From the NCBI GenBank assembly GCA_024694565.1, contig JAILJR010000194.1:1-33779 (forward strand): a DNA stretch of 33,779 bases. Reading direction: 5' to 3'. The DNA is from Butyrivibrio sp. (GTDB lineage: Bacteria > Bacillota > Clostridia > Lachnospirales > Lachnospiraceae). The notes beneath the pieces were generated by a model. It was not told the DNA's origin. It did not search any database and saw only the letters and a list, made by a program, of their open reading frames with translations. This document shows positions 16,413-24,767 of this stretch, in pieces. Position 1 is the stretch's first letter. The number at the start of each line of letters is the position of its first letter. The position numbers were made by a program, and so were the translations under genes.

Positions 16413-18344
16413 ATGGCAGAACCTAAAGTTAGCGGACCACGCGGCGGAAACAGACGTGGAATGCCAAGACCGAAGATTGAAAATCCGGGAGCATTATTTA
16501 AGAGAATAATGGGATATGTCTTTAAATACTATCCGGTACATATTGTCGTAGTTGTGATATGCATCTTTGCAACTGTCTTTTCAAGTGTGCAGGGAACGCT
16601 TTTTACAAAGACACTTATTGACAGCTATATCCAGCCCATGCTTGACAGCGGAAGCACTGACTATGGGCCTCTTCTTGCAGCAATGGGGAGAGTGGCGGTC
16701 TTTTACCTTATTGGTGTGGTTGCTGCATTTCTCCAGCAGAGAGTAATGGTTTCAGTCAATCAGGGTACACTCAAAAGACTCAGGGAGGAGCTCTTTGAAC
16801 ACATGGAGAGTCTTCCTATCAAGTACTTTGACACTCACCCGCACGGCGACATCATGTCCATCTACACAAACGACATCGATACCCTGAGGCAGATGATAAG
16901 CCAGAGTATCCCTCAGCTTTTATCAAGTGCGATAACAATAGTAAGCGTACTTGCTTCAATGATAGTGCTGAGTCTTCCTCTTACAGGGGTGACGCTGCTT
17001 ATGGTTGCCGTTATGCTCATCTGCTCCGGGATTGCTACAAAGGCATCCGGAAAGAACTTTGTGGACCAGCAGAAAAACATCGGTGAACTGAACGGCTTCA
17101 TTGAGGAAATGATGACCGGACAGAAGGTAGTCAAGGTATTCAATCACGAGAAGGAAGCCATAGAGAGATTTGACGAGCTGAACGAGGCGCTGTGTCAGAG
17201 TGCATTTAAGGCCAATGCTTTTTCGGGCGCACTTGGTCCCATTAACTCCCAGCTGGGAAATACAAGCTATGTTCTCTGTGCCATGATCGGCGCAGCGATC
17301 GCTCTTTCCGACAACATTGCAGCTGGCTTCACTGTAGGTATGCTGGCAAGCTTTCTGACCTTCAATAAGAGCTTTTCAATGCCCATAAATCAGGTCAGCA
17401 TGCAGTTCAACTCGATAATAATGGCGCTTGCCGGAGCGGACAGAATCTTCAGACTCCTTGATGAAGAGCCTGAGACTGATGAAGGTTATGTACTTTTGGT
17501 GGATTCCGAGAAGGTTAACGGTCAGATTGTTGAGGCTGACCACCACACGGGACACTGGGCATGGAAGCATTATCACAAGGCTTCGGACACGACTACATTC
17601 CAGCCTATGGAGGGAGATGTTACCTTCAACGGGGTTGACTTTGGTTATACGGATGACAGGATGGTGCTGCATGATATCGTTCTCCACGCAAAGCCCGGAC
17701 AGAAGATAGCCTTTGTAGGTTCCACAGGTGCCGGCAAGACAACTATAACAAACCTCATCAACAGGTTTTACGATATTCAGGATGGCAAGATCAGATACGA
17801 CAACATCAATATCAACAAGATAAAGAAGGCAGATCTTCGCCGTTCTCTGGGAATCGTGCTGCAGGATACGCATCTTTTCACAGGTACAGTGAGGGAGAAT
17901 ATAAGATTTGGCAAACTGGATGCCACCGATGAAGAGATTGTTGCAGCAGCCAAACTGGCCAATGCACACAGCTTTATAAAAAGACTTCCGGATGGCTACG
18001 ATACAATGCTTACCGGAGACGGGTCCAATCTGTCACAGGGGCAGAGGCAGCTTCTTGCCATAGCCCGTGCGGCTATTGCTGATCCTCCTGTACTTATACT
18101 GGACGAGGCTACATCGTCGATTGATACCAGAACCGAAAAGATAGTACAGGATGGAATGGACAGGCTCATGAAGGGCAGAACTACATTTGTGATTGCCCAC
18201 AGACTTTCAACAGTCAGAAACAGTGACTGTATAATTGTGCTGGAACATGGTAGGATTATAGAGCAGGGAACTCATGATGAGCTCATTGCAAGAAAACAGA
18301 AATATTATCAGCTCTATACCGGCATGAAGGCGGAAACAGCGTAA
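16413..18344 (+). CDS. ABC exporter half-transporter, catalytic-site subunit
   Basis: A 643-residue partner of the preceding exporter subunit. A basic, Gly/Pro-rich N-terminal tail (about 1-28) precedes six membrane helices (about 40-340), then a 45-residue linker insertion including HTGHWAWKHYHKAS (about 360-410), and the ATPase domain. Walker A GSTGAGKTT (436-444), Walker B with Asp564-Glu565, and His596 are all canonical, but the signature is LSQGQ (540-544). An altered signature here, facing the degenerate Walker motifs of the partner, is what a TM287/TM288-type heterodimer with one active ATP site requires. AGGAGGAACATAC precedes the start. The 127 bases between the two subunits hold no evident gene. 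Confidence 0.93.
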   Translation: MAEPKVSGPRGGNRRGMPRPKIENPGALFKRIMGYVFKYYPVHIVVVVICIFATVFSSVQGTLFTKTLIDSYIQPMLDSGSTDYGPLLAAMGRVAVFYLIGVVAAFLQQRVMVSVNQGTLKRLREELFEHMESLPIKYFDTHPHGDIMSIYTNDIDTLRQMISQSIPQLLSSAITIVSVLASMIVLSLPLTGVTLLMVAVMLICSGIATKASGKNFVDQQKNIGELNGFIEEMMTGQKVVKVFNHEKEAIERFDELNEALCQSAFKANAFSGALGPINSQLGNTSYVLCAMIGAAIALSDNIAAGFTVGMLASFLTFNKSFSMPINQVSMQFNSIIMALAGADRIFRLLDEEPETDEGYVLLVDSEKVNGQIVEADHHTGHWAWKHYHKASDTTTFQPMEGDVTFNGVDFGYTDDRMVLHDIVLHAKPGQKIAFVGSTGAGKTTITNLINRFYDIQDGKIRYDNININKIKKADLRRSLGIVLQDTHLFTGTVRENIRFGKLDATDEEIVAAAKLANAHSFIKRLPDGYDTMLTGDGSNLSQGQRQLLAIARAAIADPPVLILDEATSSIDTRTEKIVQDGMDRLMKGRTTFVIAHRLSTVRNSDCIIVLEHGRIIEQGTHDELIARKQKYYQLYTGMKAETA

Positions 18345-18345
18345 A

Positions 18346-19950
18346 ATGGCACATATTTATGAATACGTCTCCTGGAGAGGCGACCTGCCTTTTTCCGAGA
18401 GGGAATTTAGAATTGAAGACAACCTTGTTCTCTCAGAACTGGTCTATATTGATTACAGGCCGGTTTTGGAGGGCAGGGTTTCTTTGTCTTTAAGAGATGC
18501 GATCACTGAGCTGTCAAAGGCAGGAATACTAAAAAATACCAGGGCCGGAGCAGGCAGGGAGGACGAGGATTTTGCGCTTGCCTGCGCATTTTCGAAAAGA
18601 TTTGGCGATGCTGTACTGGTTGATTTTCAGGATATATATGACAGCTCTGACAGACAGTTTGCGGCAGTTACATATCTTCTGGATGACGGCACCACTGTGA
18701 TCGCATTCAGGGGTACGGATTCAACAATTGTGGGCTGGAAGGAAGATTTCATGATAAGCTACACAAACGTTCCTTCCCAGGATCTTGCCCTGACCTATTC
18801 AAGGAAGCATGTGAATGAAGCAAAGGACAACGTCATAATCCTCGGGCATTCCAAGGGTGCGCATCTTGCATTGTATTCAGCGGCGCACCTTGATAAAGAG
18901 CAGATGGCAAAGGTCAACAGGGTATATATAAATGACGGCCCGGGCTTTTGCGGAGATGTTCTTAAAAAGTCGCTGCTGGATGAGATAAAGGACAAGGTGA
19001 CCAAGATAACGCCGGAATACTCGATAATCGGAAGGATATTCGAACCTGAAGCAGGAGAGGAGTATATAGTCAAAAGCTCAGCAATGGCACTCTTGCAGCA
19101 TAATATTCAGAGCTGGCTGCTGGCAGACGGAGGAGGTCTTGAACTGTGCCAGGATCATGCGCCGGAGAGTCATCTTATAAATGATCTGATAGACCGCTTT
19201 GTTGAGGGAATGGACCTGAGCGCAAGAGAAAACTTTATTGAAACCCTGTTCGGTTCAATGGCTGAAACGGGTGTGGCTACTATCAGGGAATTTGCATCCC
19301 AGGGTCCTGTAGTGTTTGAAGAGCTTCTTATGAAGATGGCAGGAAATGATGCGCTTGCGATAAAAAAGAAATCAAAAAGGATTAAGAAATCAGATGACGA
19401 TAGAAGAAGCTTCTTGTTGAGGCTATGGGGACTGATAAACAGAAGTAAGAAGGTCAGGATAGGAGTTTCGGTATTATTAAGTATATTGTGCTTTGTGGTC
19501 CCTGATTTTGCAATGGAGTCAGTTCTGTTTGCCGCTGTACTCATTATCTGTGTCTATGAGGTATTCCTGACGGTGGGACATCTTCGCGACTCGGAATGGG
19601 ACTTCAGGAAGGAGCGGCCAAGGGTTTTGACCTGTACGATATTGCTTGCCGTTACGGCAGCAATAGTGGTAAAAAAGGATGCACTGTTCATAATATCAAG
19701 TCTTGCAGTCAGCATAATTCTCTTTGCACTCTCGTACCAGAATGTCATAAACTATATCAAGTATAAGGACAAGCTGCTGGACCGGTTCAGATATTTTCTA
19801 GAGGGAGCAGTCACGCTTTTCCTCGGCTGCTACATCCTGATGGCACAGAATGTTGACAACAGCTGGTATATGCTCTCCTGCGGGACTCTGCTTCTAATAG
19901 ATTCAGTATTTGAGATAATTAAACTGATAAGAGACAGAAAGAAGAGTTAA
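18346..19950 (+). CDS. Mbeg1-like (DUF2974) alpha/beta-hydrolase fused to a C-terminal membrane domain
   Basis: A 534-residue protein starting one base after the ABC stop, so very likely co-translated. Residues 1-270 match Mbeg1-like/DUF2974 lipase-type proteins: AFRGTD near 120-125 and the nucleophile elbow GHSKG with Ser169, then an INDGPGF segment. From about residue 370 onward there are several hydrophobic segments (about 372-410, 425-465, 485-530), so the hydrolase-like part is anchored by a C-terminal membrane domain. No signal peptide is seen, and the hydrolase part is probably cytoplasmic. Activity and substrate are unknown; coupling to an exporter suggests processing or detoxification of something exported, which is inference. 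Confidence 0.8.
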   Translation: MAHIYEYVSWRGDLPFSEREFRIEDNLVLSELVYIDYRPVLEGRVSLSLRDAITELSKAGILKNTRAGAGREDEDFALACAFSKRFGDAVLVDFQDIYDSSDRQFAAVTYLLDDGTTVIAFRGTDSTIVGWKEDFMISYTNVPSQDLALTYSRKHVNEAKDNVIILGHSKGAHLALYSAAHLDKEQMAKVNRVYINDGPGFCGDVLKKSLLDEIKDKVTKITPEYSIIGRIFEPEAGEEYIVKSSAMALLQHNIQSWLLADGGGLELCQDHAPESHLINDLIDRFVEGMDLSARENFIETLFGSMAETGVATIREFASQGPVVFEELLMKMAGNDALAIKKKSKRIKKSDDDRRSFLLRLWGLINRSKKVRIGVSVLLSILCFVVPDFAMESVLFAAVLIICVYEVFLTVGHLRDSEWDFRKERPRVLTCTILLAVTAAIVVKKDALFIISSLAVSIILFALSYQNVINYIKYKDKLLDRFRYFLEGAVTLFLGCYILMAQNVDNSWYMLSCGTLLLIDSVFEIIKLIRDRKKS

Positions 19951-20005
19951 CTTTTTGAATATTTCTGCCAGGATCTGAATAGTTTCAATATAAGTACGCT
20001 AAATA

Positions 20006-20030
20006 GGGCGGGGTTAAAACCCCGCCCGTT
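20006..20030 (+). terminator. Terminator after the ABC/Mbeg1 operon
   Basis: GGGCGGGGTT (20006-20015) and AACCCCGCCC (20018-20027) form a perfect GC-rich stem, followed by GTTCTTG. It lies between this operon and the convergent cheY; the T tract is poor but the stem is very stable. Confidence 0.65.
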
Positions 20031-20085
20031 CTTGTCCCTATGCAGTAAACCATGACTTTCCAAGCGATAACAGGTAATAACCGCT

Positions 20086-20107
20086 AGAAAATCTGCTTCC
20101 GGCAGAT
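20086..20107 (-). terminator. Intrinsic terminator of cheY
   Basis: On the minus strand ATCTGC, loop CGGAA, GCAGAT is followed by TTTCT, downstream of the cheY stop. A second hairpin (CTTTCAC with GTGAAAG, 20111-20130) lies between it and the gene. Confidence 0.6.
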
Positions 20108-20142
20108 AATCTTTCACATGAAGGTGAAAGCGTATCCTTCAA

Positions 20143-20505
20143 TTACCCGATAGCCTTCTTAACAGCCTCGAGAACACGATCAGCCTGGAAGGGCTTAACT
20201 ATGAAGTCCTTGGCACCAGCCTGAATTGATTCAATTACCATCGCCTGCTGACCCATTGCAGAACACATTATGCAAACCGCATTAGGATCCGCAGCCTTAA
20301 TTCCCTTCAAAGCACCGATGCCGTCGAGCTCGGGCATTGTGATATCAAGAGTAACAAGGTCGGGTTTCAACTCATTATATTTCTCGATTGCGACTTTTCC
20401 GTTCTCAGCTTCGCCAGCAATCTCATATCCGTTCTTTGAAAGGATGTCTTTGAGCATCATGCGCATGAAAGCGGCGTCATCAGTAATGAGTATTCTTTTT
20501 CCCAT
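20143..20505 (-). CDS. cheY: Chemotaxis response regulator CheY
   Basis: A 120-residue single-domain receiver. Acidic pocket Asp9-Asp10, phosphorylation site Asp54 in VTLDITMPELDG, switch Ser/Thr in CIMCSAMG and conserved Lys in DFIVKPF are all present. It has no output domain and reads like the Firmicute chemotaxis CheY that signals to the flagellar switch. The start at 20505 follows GGAGGTTCAAC; the frame's upstream Met lacks one. It stands alone here, with its own terminator, away from any flagellar operon; a CheC-type phosphatase lies about 7.5 kb away on the other strand. Confidence 0.94.
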   Translation of the reverse strand: MGKRILITDDAAFMRMMLKDILSKNGYEIAGEAENGKVAIEKYNELKPDLVTLDITMPELDGIGALKGIKAADPNAVCIMCSAMGQQAMVIESIQAGAKDFIVKPFQADRVLEAVKKAIG

Positions 20506-20587
20506 GTTGAACCTCCAATTAATGTTTTTTGTTGTCAAAAAATCTAAATCAAATCCCTAACCTGAATTTTCATTTGGTACATTATCT

Positions 20588-20596
20588 ATTGTACCA
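20588..20596 (-). promoter_or_regulatory. Possible extended -10 promoter for cheY
   Basis: On the minus strand TGGTACAAT gives a TG-n-TACAAT extended -10 about 85 bases ahead of the cheY start. No good -35 is seen, as is usual for extended -10 promoters. It sits inside a 6-bp inverted repeat (GGTACA at 20576 with TGTACC at 20590), which could instead be an operator. Confidence 0.3.
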
Positions 20597-20654
20597 CGTA
20601 ATTTTGTCTGTGCGCGTTAAATCGTAATGCTAAAAATTAAAATTTGATAAAGTC

Positions 20655-20672
20655 TTAGGAAAATTGTCCTAA
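20655..20672 (-). terminator. Weak hairpin after the pseudopilin cluster
   Basis: TTAGGA and TCCTAA form a 6-bp stem with a 6-base loop, just downstream of the last gene of the minus-strand pseudopilin cluster. On that strand it is followed by GACTTTATC, so termination would be weak. Confidence 0.3.
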
Positions 20673-20680
20673 ATCTTTGC

Positions 20681-21079
20681 TCATTTCATCACCGGAAGGG
20701 TAGTATCATAGTCAAATTCTCTGGTATGTTCTATCTTCCACTTGATAACCGGTAAATTTTCTGAATTGTCAGAATTGCTCGAATTTTTAGTCATTATCGC
20801 AATATTAAGCGACTGATTATCGGATATTGGGATACTTTTTCTAATTATATCACCTTCAGCACCCGAATTGTAGCCTGAATTTACAGCTGCAACAAAAGCG
20901 TTGCCCTCATGGGATGCCCTCGTGTAAGCCTGTTGTCTGTCAAGGAGCTTTTGGCTGAGATTGTAGTCTGCCTTGGAGCTTGACAGTGAGAGAGCAGCGA
21001 AGGAAACCATTGTCAGGACTGTAAAGATGAGCATTATTGAAGCGCTTCCGATATGTGATCCGCTGTTATGTCTGCTCAT
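20681..21079 (-). CDS. Small single-pass protein of the pseudopilin cluster
   Basis: A 132-residue protein with one N-terminal hydrophobic segment (about 11-33, SASIMLIFTVLTMVSFAAL) directly followed by an amphipathic stretch (SSKADYNLSQKLLDRQQAY) and a Ser/Asn-rich soluble part. This is pilin-like topology without the usual Glu5. Equivalent proteins close DUF4860/GspF clusters in Lachnospiraceae, but I can name no function. The start at 21079 follows GGAGAACTGA and lies one base after the stop of the previous gene; an in-frame Met six codons upstream overlaps that gene. It is last in the cluster. Confidence 0.7.
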   Translation of the reverse strand: MSRHNSGSHIGSASIMLIFTVLTMVSFAALSLSSSKADYNLSQKLLDRQQAYTRASHEGNAFVAAVNSGYNSGAEGDIIRKSIPISDNQSLNIAIMTKNSSNSDNSENLPVIKWKIEHTREFDYDTTLPVMK

Positions 21080-21080
21080 T

Positions 21081-21632
21081 TCAGTTCTCCTTTCCAAGGT
21101 AGAGATCTACCTTCTCTTCAAGAATACAAAAGTCCCCGGCATCTGCAATGGAGGATATGTTTTCGGAAAGGTTTCTCACATCAAGAATTGCAATACTGCC
21201 TACTGCAGCCTTGCCCTGATAGTCGATATCATACCCGGAAACATCGGAATAAACCTCAGCGGCATCCTTTATATCCACCTCCAGGATTGCTTCGTATGAA
21301 GCATCGGAAAGCTTGTCGTCAACTATTTCCCAGTCATTGTCAAAAAACAGAACGATGCTCCCGCCTTTTTTTGCGTTTTCAGGATCGTTTTCTGTCAAAA
21401 ATGCATCGGGGTAGAGCGCTGAAATCTCGCGGACATCCCCTTTTTTGCCGGTAAAAACTTCGCCGAGATTCTGGGACCACATTGCGGCATTTGTCATGTT
21501 CCTGGCATTTTCAGACAAAAGATGGGCAGAGGTAAAAAGCCTTACACAGACTGCTGCGGAAAGGGAAAAGAAAAATATGACCATTATAAGTTCCATAAGG
21601 AACAGACTTAATTTTGAACCTCTTGAAGGCAT
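21081..21632 (-). CDS. Pseudopilin-like type II secretion/type IV pilus protein
   Basis: A 183-residue protein with a class III-like N terminus. A short basic leader ends in KLS, followed by LFLMELIMVIFFFSLSAAV. Glu14 occupies the +5 position relative to a cut after Ser9, so the residue before the scissile bond would be Ser and not the usual Gly. The rest is a soluble domain of unknown fold, in the position of a minor pseudopilin (GspJ/PilW-like). It starts one base after the DUF4860 gene ends. Processing needs a prepilin peptidase that is not encoded in the window. Confidence 0.7.
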   Translation of the reverse strand: MPSRGSKLSLFLMELIMVIFFFSLSAAVCVRLFTSAHLLSENARNMTNAAMWSQNLGEVFTGKKGDVREISALYPDAFLTENDPENAKKGGSIVLFFDNDWEIVDDKLSDASYEAILEVDIKDAAEVYSDVSGYDIDYQGKAAVGSIAILDVRNLSENISSIADAGDFCILEEKVDLYLGKEN

Positions 21633-21633
21633 A

Positions 21634-22128
21634 TTATCCTGCTTTTTCGCTCCTTCTTGTCAGATATAAAGAATACTGGGTGCCGTCGGGCAAAACGATG
21701 ACGGCATTGAACATGTTGTCTGAAACCTCTGTAATGATGAAGTCGTTTACTGTCATGATGGCCTGACCCGACTGAGGGTAGAAGTTCTCAAGATCTTCTC
21801 TGGCATACAGCTCCATCAGGTTGTTGTCATAGTTGTAGATATAGGTATTGTAAAGAACATCTCCGACTTCCTCTGTCATTACCAGGGCGTCTTCACCGAA
21901 TATCGATTCCACATGGATGGCGCCGTTCTCATCAGCCTGGCGCAGCTTTTCCGTGATGTATGCAAACGCCACGCGGTGGGAATAATTGGTCTCCATGGTC
22001 TTGGTGTTCCTTTTATATATCCCGGCGCCCAGTGCTATGACGGACAGGGATGACAGGAGAAACAGCAGCATAAGGCAGATGACAAACACGCTGTCTATTA
22101 TGTGATTTTTTCTCTGCTTTACATCCAT
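21634..22128 (-). CDS. DUF4860 domain membrane protein of the pseudopilin cluster
   Basis: A 164-residue protein with one N-terminal membrane segment (about 11-34) and a soluble domain carrying the family-typical pattern: NYSHRVAFAYITEKLRQADE near residue 50, then a YNTYIYNYDNNLMELY segment and a QAIMTVNDFII segment. It matches DUF4860 proteins, found beside GspF-type genes in Lachnospiraceae; the topology is that of a minor pilin. Function is not established. The binding site AAGAGGTAA overlaps the end of the preceding gene, which stops three bases upstream, so translation is coupled. Confidence 0.75.
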   Translation of the reverse strand: MDVKQRKNHIIDSVFVICLMLLFLLSSLSVIALGAGIYKRNTKTMETNYSHRVAFAYITEKLRQADENGAIHVESIFGEDALVMTEEVGDVLYNTYIYNYDNNLMELYAREDLENFYPQSGQAIMTVNDFIITEVSDNMFNAVIVLPDGTQYSLYLTRRSEKAG

Positions 22129-22131
22129 AAA

Positions 22132-22464
22132 TTACCTCTTGATCACGGTGTAATCGGGATAAAGATTTTCAGCTATTGGCTGGTAGTCAACAAAGAAAAT
22201 ATCCTTGTCCCAGGTAAGACCGTAATGCTGTTCCATGTATTCCAGATTTTCCGGGTATGCACCCTCTATGGAGTAGCACTGCACTATATCTCTTTCAATG
22301 GCGTTTTCCAAAGCCTCCTGCTCCTTTTCAATTGAGCTTTTGCCGAAGCTTTCAATGGCCATAATGAAGAAAAAGACTATGAGTGCAAATATGACTACGG
22401 AGGCTATTTTGTAAAAACCATCCGGGAGGGTGAACTTCTTTTCATTGTCCAGTCTGTTTGACAT
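22132..22464 (-). CDS. Small pilin-like membrane protein
   Basis: A 110-residue protein with a 20-residue polar leader, one membrane segment (about 20-42), and then an amphipathic helix and the pattern ERDIVQCYSIEGAYPENLEY, which recalls the early helix and loop of type IV pilins (residues of the AYPENL kind). No Gly-Phe-x3-Glu processing site is visible. It lies 12 bases after GspF and three bases before the DUF4860 gene. Likely a structural minor component of the same machine; no known name. Confidence 0.65.
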   Translation of the reverse strand: MSNRLDNEKKFTLPDGFYKIASVVIFALIVFFFIMAIESFGKSSIEKEQEALENAIERDIVQCYSIEGAYPENLEYMEQHYGLTWDKDIFFVDYQPIAENLYPDYTVIKR

Positions 22465-22476
22465 AATCTGCTTTCC

Positions 22477-23532
22477 TTAACCAATGGTTGACATGATGCC
22501 CATGAGAGGCAGTATTACTGACAGAAGAACCATTCCCACGATGAGGGAAAGAATGATAACAAGTGTAGGCTCAATAACCGAGATGAGAGAGTAGATACGC
22601 TTTTCCGTGTCCTTTTCAATCCTCTCCGAGACCTGCTTCATTGACTGGTCCATGGAACCTGACTGAAAGCCGACCATTATCATTCTTGAGTAAAAAGAGT
22701 TGAATATCCCTGATTTATCAATGGCTTCAGGGAAGCTGTCGCCGTCGAGAATAAGATTTCTGCAGTTCTCGATCTTTTCCTTCATTGTATCGCTGGAAGC
22801 CAGCTTCTGAACCAGAGAGAGTCCCTCAAAGGTATCCATTCCGCTGGAGAGGGTCAGGACCATACCGTTTGCAAAGCGCTCTGTCTCAATGTCCAGCATG
22901 AGCCTTTTTGTCATGGACAATTTCTGCATGAGCTTTTTGAAGTTCTCTTTTCCGTTAGGTGCGGCGAAAAAGTAGAGAAAGAGGACTGCGGCCACCACCA
23001 GGAGAACAACAAGGACTACCGAATATCTGTTGAGTGCATTTCCCAAATTCAGCAGGGACTGGGCAAAGCCGCTCATGGTTGTTCCAAGCTGTGTAAAAAC
23101 CTGCTGGAAGATGGGAAGAACCTTTGTTACGAGTACCAGTACAACAATAAGCATCATGAAGACCATGATAAGTGGATAGCTGACTGCACTCTTGATGCTG
23201 CTTTCTATGTTTTCCTCCCGGTCGTAGTAGTCGGACAGGGATTCCATTACGGTGTCCATGTTTCCCGACTCCTCGCCGATGGCGGCCATGTGTATTACAT
23301 AATCAGGGAAGACACCGCTCATTTCAAGGGCAACATGAAATGTCTCACCGCTGTGAAGAACCTGACTTAAGGATTTCAGGATTTCTTTGCCGGAGCTGTC
23401 CTTTGTATCCTTCTCAAGTATGTCAATGCCGTCCATCGGAGTAATGCCGGCTTTCAGAAGAAGGGACATCTGTTTGCAGAAGGTTGAGATTTCAGAACTT
23501 GTCAGTTTTTTGGGTTTTGCTATGCTGCTCAT
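22477..23532 (-). CDS. GspF/PilC-family inner membrane platform protein
   Basis: A 351-residue protein with two T2SF domains (about 12-135 and 215-335) and membrane segments at about 116-142, 170-190 and 322-348. FCKQMSLLLKAGITPMDGI and the second-half equivalent FANGMVLTLSSGMDTFEG are the paired T2SF starts, and AAIGEESGNMD the conserved turn. In type II secretion and type IV pilus systems this protein couples a cytoplasmic ATPase to pilin assembly. The start follows TGGAGGCTAT. It is preceded 23 bases upstream by a lipoprotein gene, where many related loci have the ATPase gene instead. Confidence 0.9.
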   Translation of the reverse strand: MSSIAKPKKLTSSEISTFCKQMSLLLKAGITPMDGIDILEKDTKDSSGKEILKSLSQVLHSGETFHVALEMSGVFPDYVIHMAAIGEESGNMDTVMESLSDYYDREENIESSIKSAVSYPLIMVFMMLIVVLVLVTKVLPIFQQVFTQLGTTMSGFAQSLLNLGNALNRYSVVLVVLLVVAAVLFLYFFAAPNGKENFKKLMQKLSMTKRLMLDIETERFANGMVLTLSSGMDTFEGLSLVQKLASSDTMKEKIENCRNLILDGDSFPEAIDKSGIFNSFYSRMIMVGFQSGSMDQSMKQVSERIEKDTEKRIYSLISVIEPTLVIILSLIVGMVLLSVILPLMGIMSTIG

Positions 23533-23555
23533 ATAGCCTCCAGTACTGTTTATGG

Positions 23556-24569
23556 TTAATATACGTATTTTACTGCGTAATTGGAGCCGTCTCCGATAAA
23601 GGATTTGAGGGCTTCATTCTTCAAATTGGATGCAAAGGTCGGGTCCATAAGTGACCAGTCGGTTCCGTCAAACTCGATCATGCCGTTGACCCAGCCGATG
23701 TCATCGATGTAGGTTGAGAGCCAGGCGTGATAGGCGGTTCCGGCGTAGCCGATCTCCATCCTGGTGGGTATGCGCTGGGAGCGGAGCATTGCGGTCATGA
23801 GCGCCGAATAATCAAGACATATGCCTGTCCTTGTCTCCAGCACTTCATCTATGTCAGGAAGATATCCGCTCTCAACTGTTTCTGCTTCCTCGTGGTCATA
23901 GGTGATATTGGATATGAGATAGTTGTAGATGGCTGATACGACCTCAAGGTCATTGTTGCAGGTATAGGCAAGCTCGGATCCAAACTCAATGGCACTGGAA
24001 TCAGAAGTGAAATTACAATACTGGTTCGGGTAGAGGAAGGGCAGATAGTCATTTGAGAGATTAACGTCTACCATCTGGGAAAAGACCTGTGAATACCTGG
24101 TAGCTTCGATGTTCTCAAATACATTGATCATATATTCGCCATTTCCTGCCTGCAGTGGGAACACCTCATCGGTAGGAGCTGATGTTGTCAGATTATACGT
24201 ATAGCGGGTCTGATCGGGACCGGTTATCTGAAGCTTGACCTTGGGACATGTCCCCGTATACTTAATGACCACATAGCCCTCAGAAATATTTGATGCATCA
24301 AGATGGGCGAACTCATTCTCATAAACAGTCTCGCCGCTTGCTACGGGCACAAGACAGACAGGAGTATTATCCCTGCTCCCCTTAACTCTGGGCCCTGCTT
24401 CCTGTGCGTTACTTTCTTCATTTGCGGCACCTGCCTGCATGGCACCTGCAGACCTGTCACTGCCGGCCTTGCCATCGGCATCGCCGCATCCAAACAGGAC
24501 CGGAACCATAATCCCGGCAACAAGCACAAGAGCCCTGTATGAACTTTTCCACCTGCCTGCTCTTTTCAT
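23556..24569 (-). CDS. Transglutaminase-like domain lipoprotein
   Basis: A 337-residue predicted lipoprotein. The N terminus is basic and hydrophobic, ending in the lipobox LFGC with Cys28, followed by an Ala/Gly/Ser-rich spacer to about residue 68. The C-terminal domain (about 200-315) is transglutaminase-like with a visible Cys251 (TGICLDYSALM), His281 (YHAWLS) and Asp309 (WSLMDPTF), the classic triad. Such extracellular domains cleave or cross-link peptides or peptidoglycan; the target here is unknown. It is first gene of the minus-strand unit leading into gspF and is divergent from the EAL protein gene. Confidence 0.85.
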   Translation of the reverse strand: MKRAGRWKSSYRALVLVAGIMVPVLFGCGDADGKAGSDRSAGAMQAGAANEESNAQEAGPRVKGSRDNTPVCLVPVASGETVYENEFAHLDASNISEGYVVIKYTGTCPKVKLQITGPDQTRYTYNLTTSAPTDEVFPLQAGNGEYMINVFENIEATRYSQVFSQMVDVNLSNDYLPFLYPNQYCNFTSDSSAIEFGSELAYTCNNDLEVVSAIYNYLISNITYDHEEAETVESGYLPDIDEVLETRTGICLDYSALMTAMLRSQRIPTRMEIGYAGTAYHAWLSTYIDDIGWVNGMIEFDGTDWSLMDPTFASNLKNEALKSFIGDGSNYAVKYVY

Positions 24570-24767
24570 AAAGCCTCACAAAACATTTCAAAAAATTCAC
24601 TACACTATATATTACTATAAAAAAGAACTATATTAAAGCAACCTTGTAACAGAATTATAATCTGACCGAATCCCTGACTGTATTAAAAAAAGGATTAGCT
24701 AACGTTACTTCATTTTATGTTATACTTATTATGTATTTTTTATATAGAAACAAAGGCGGGGATAACA

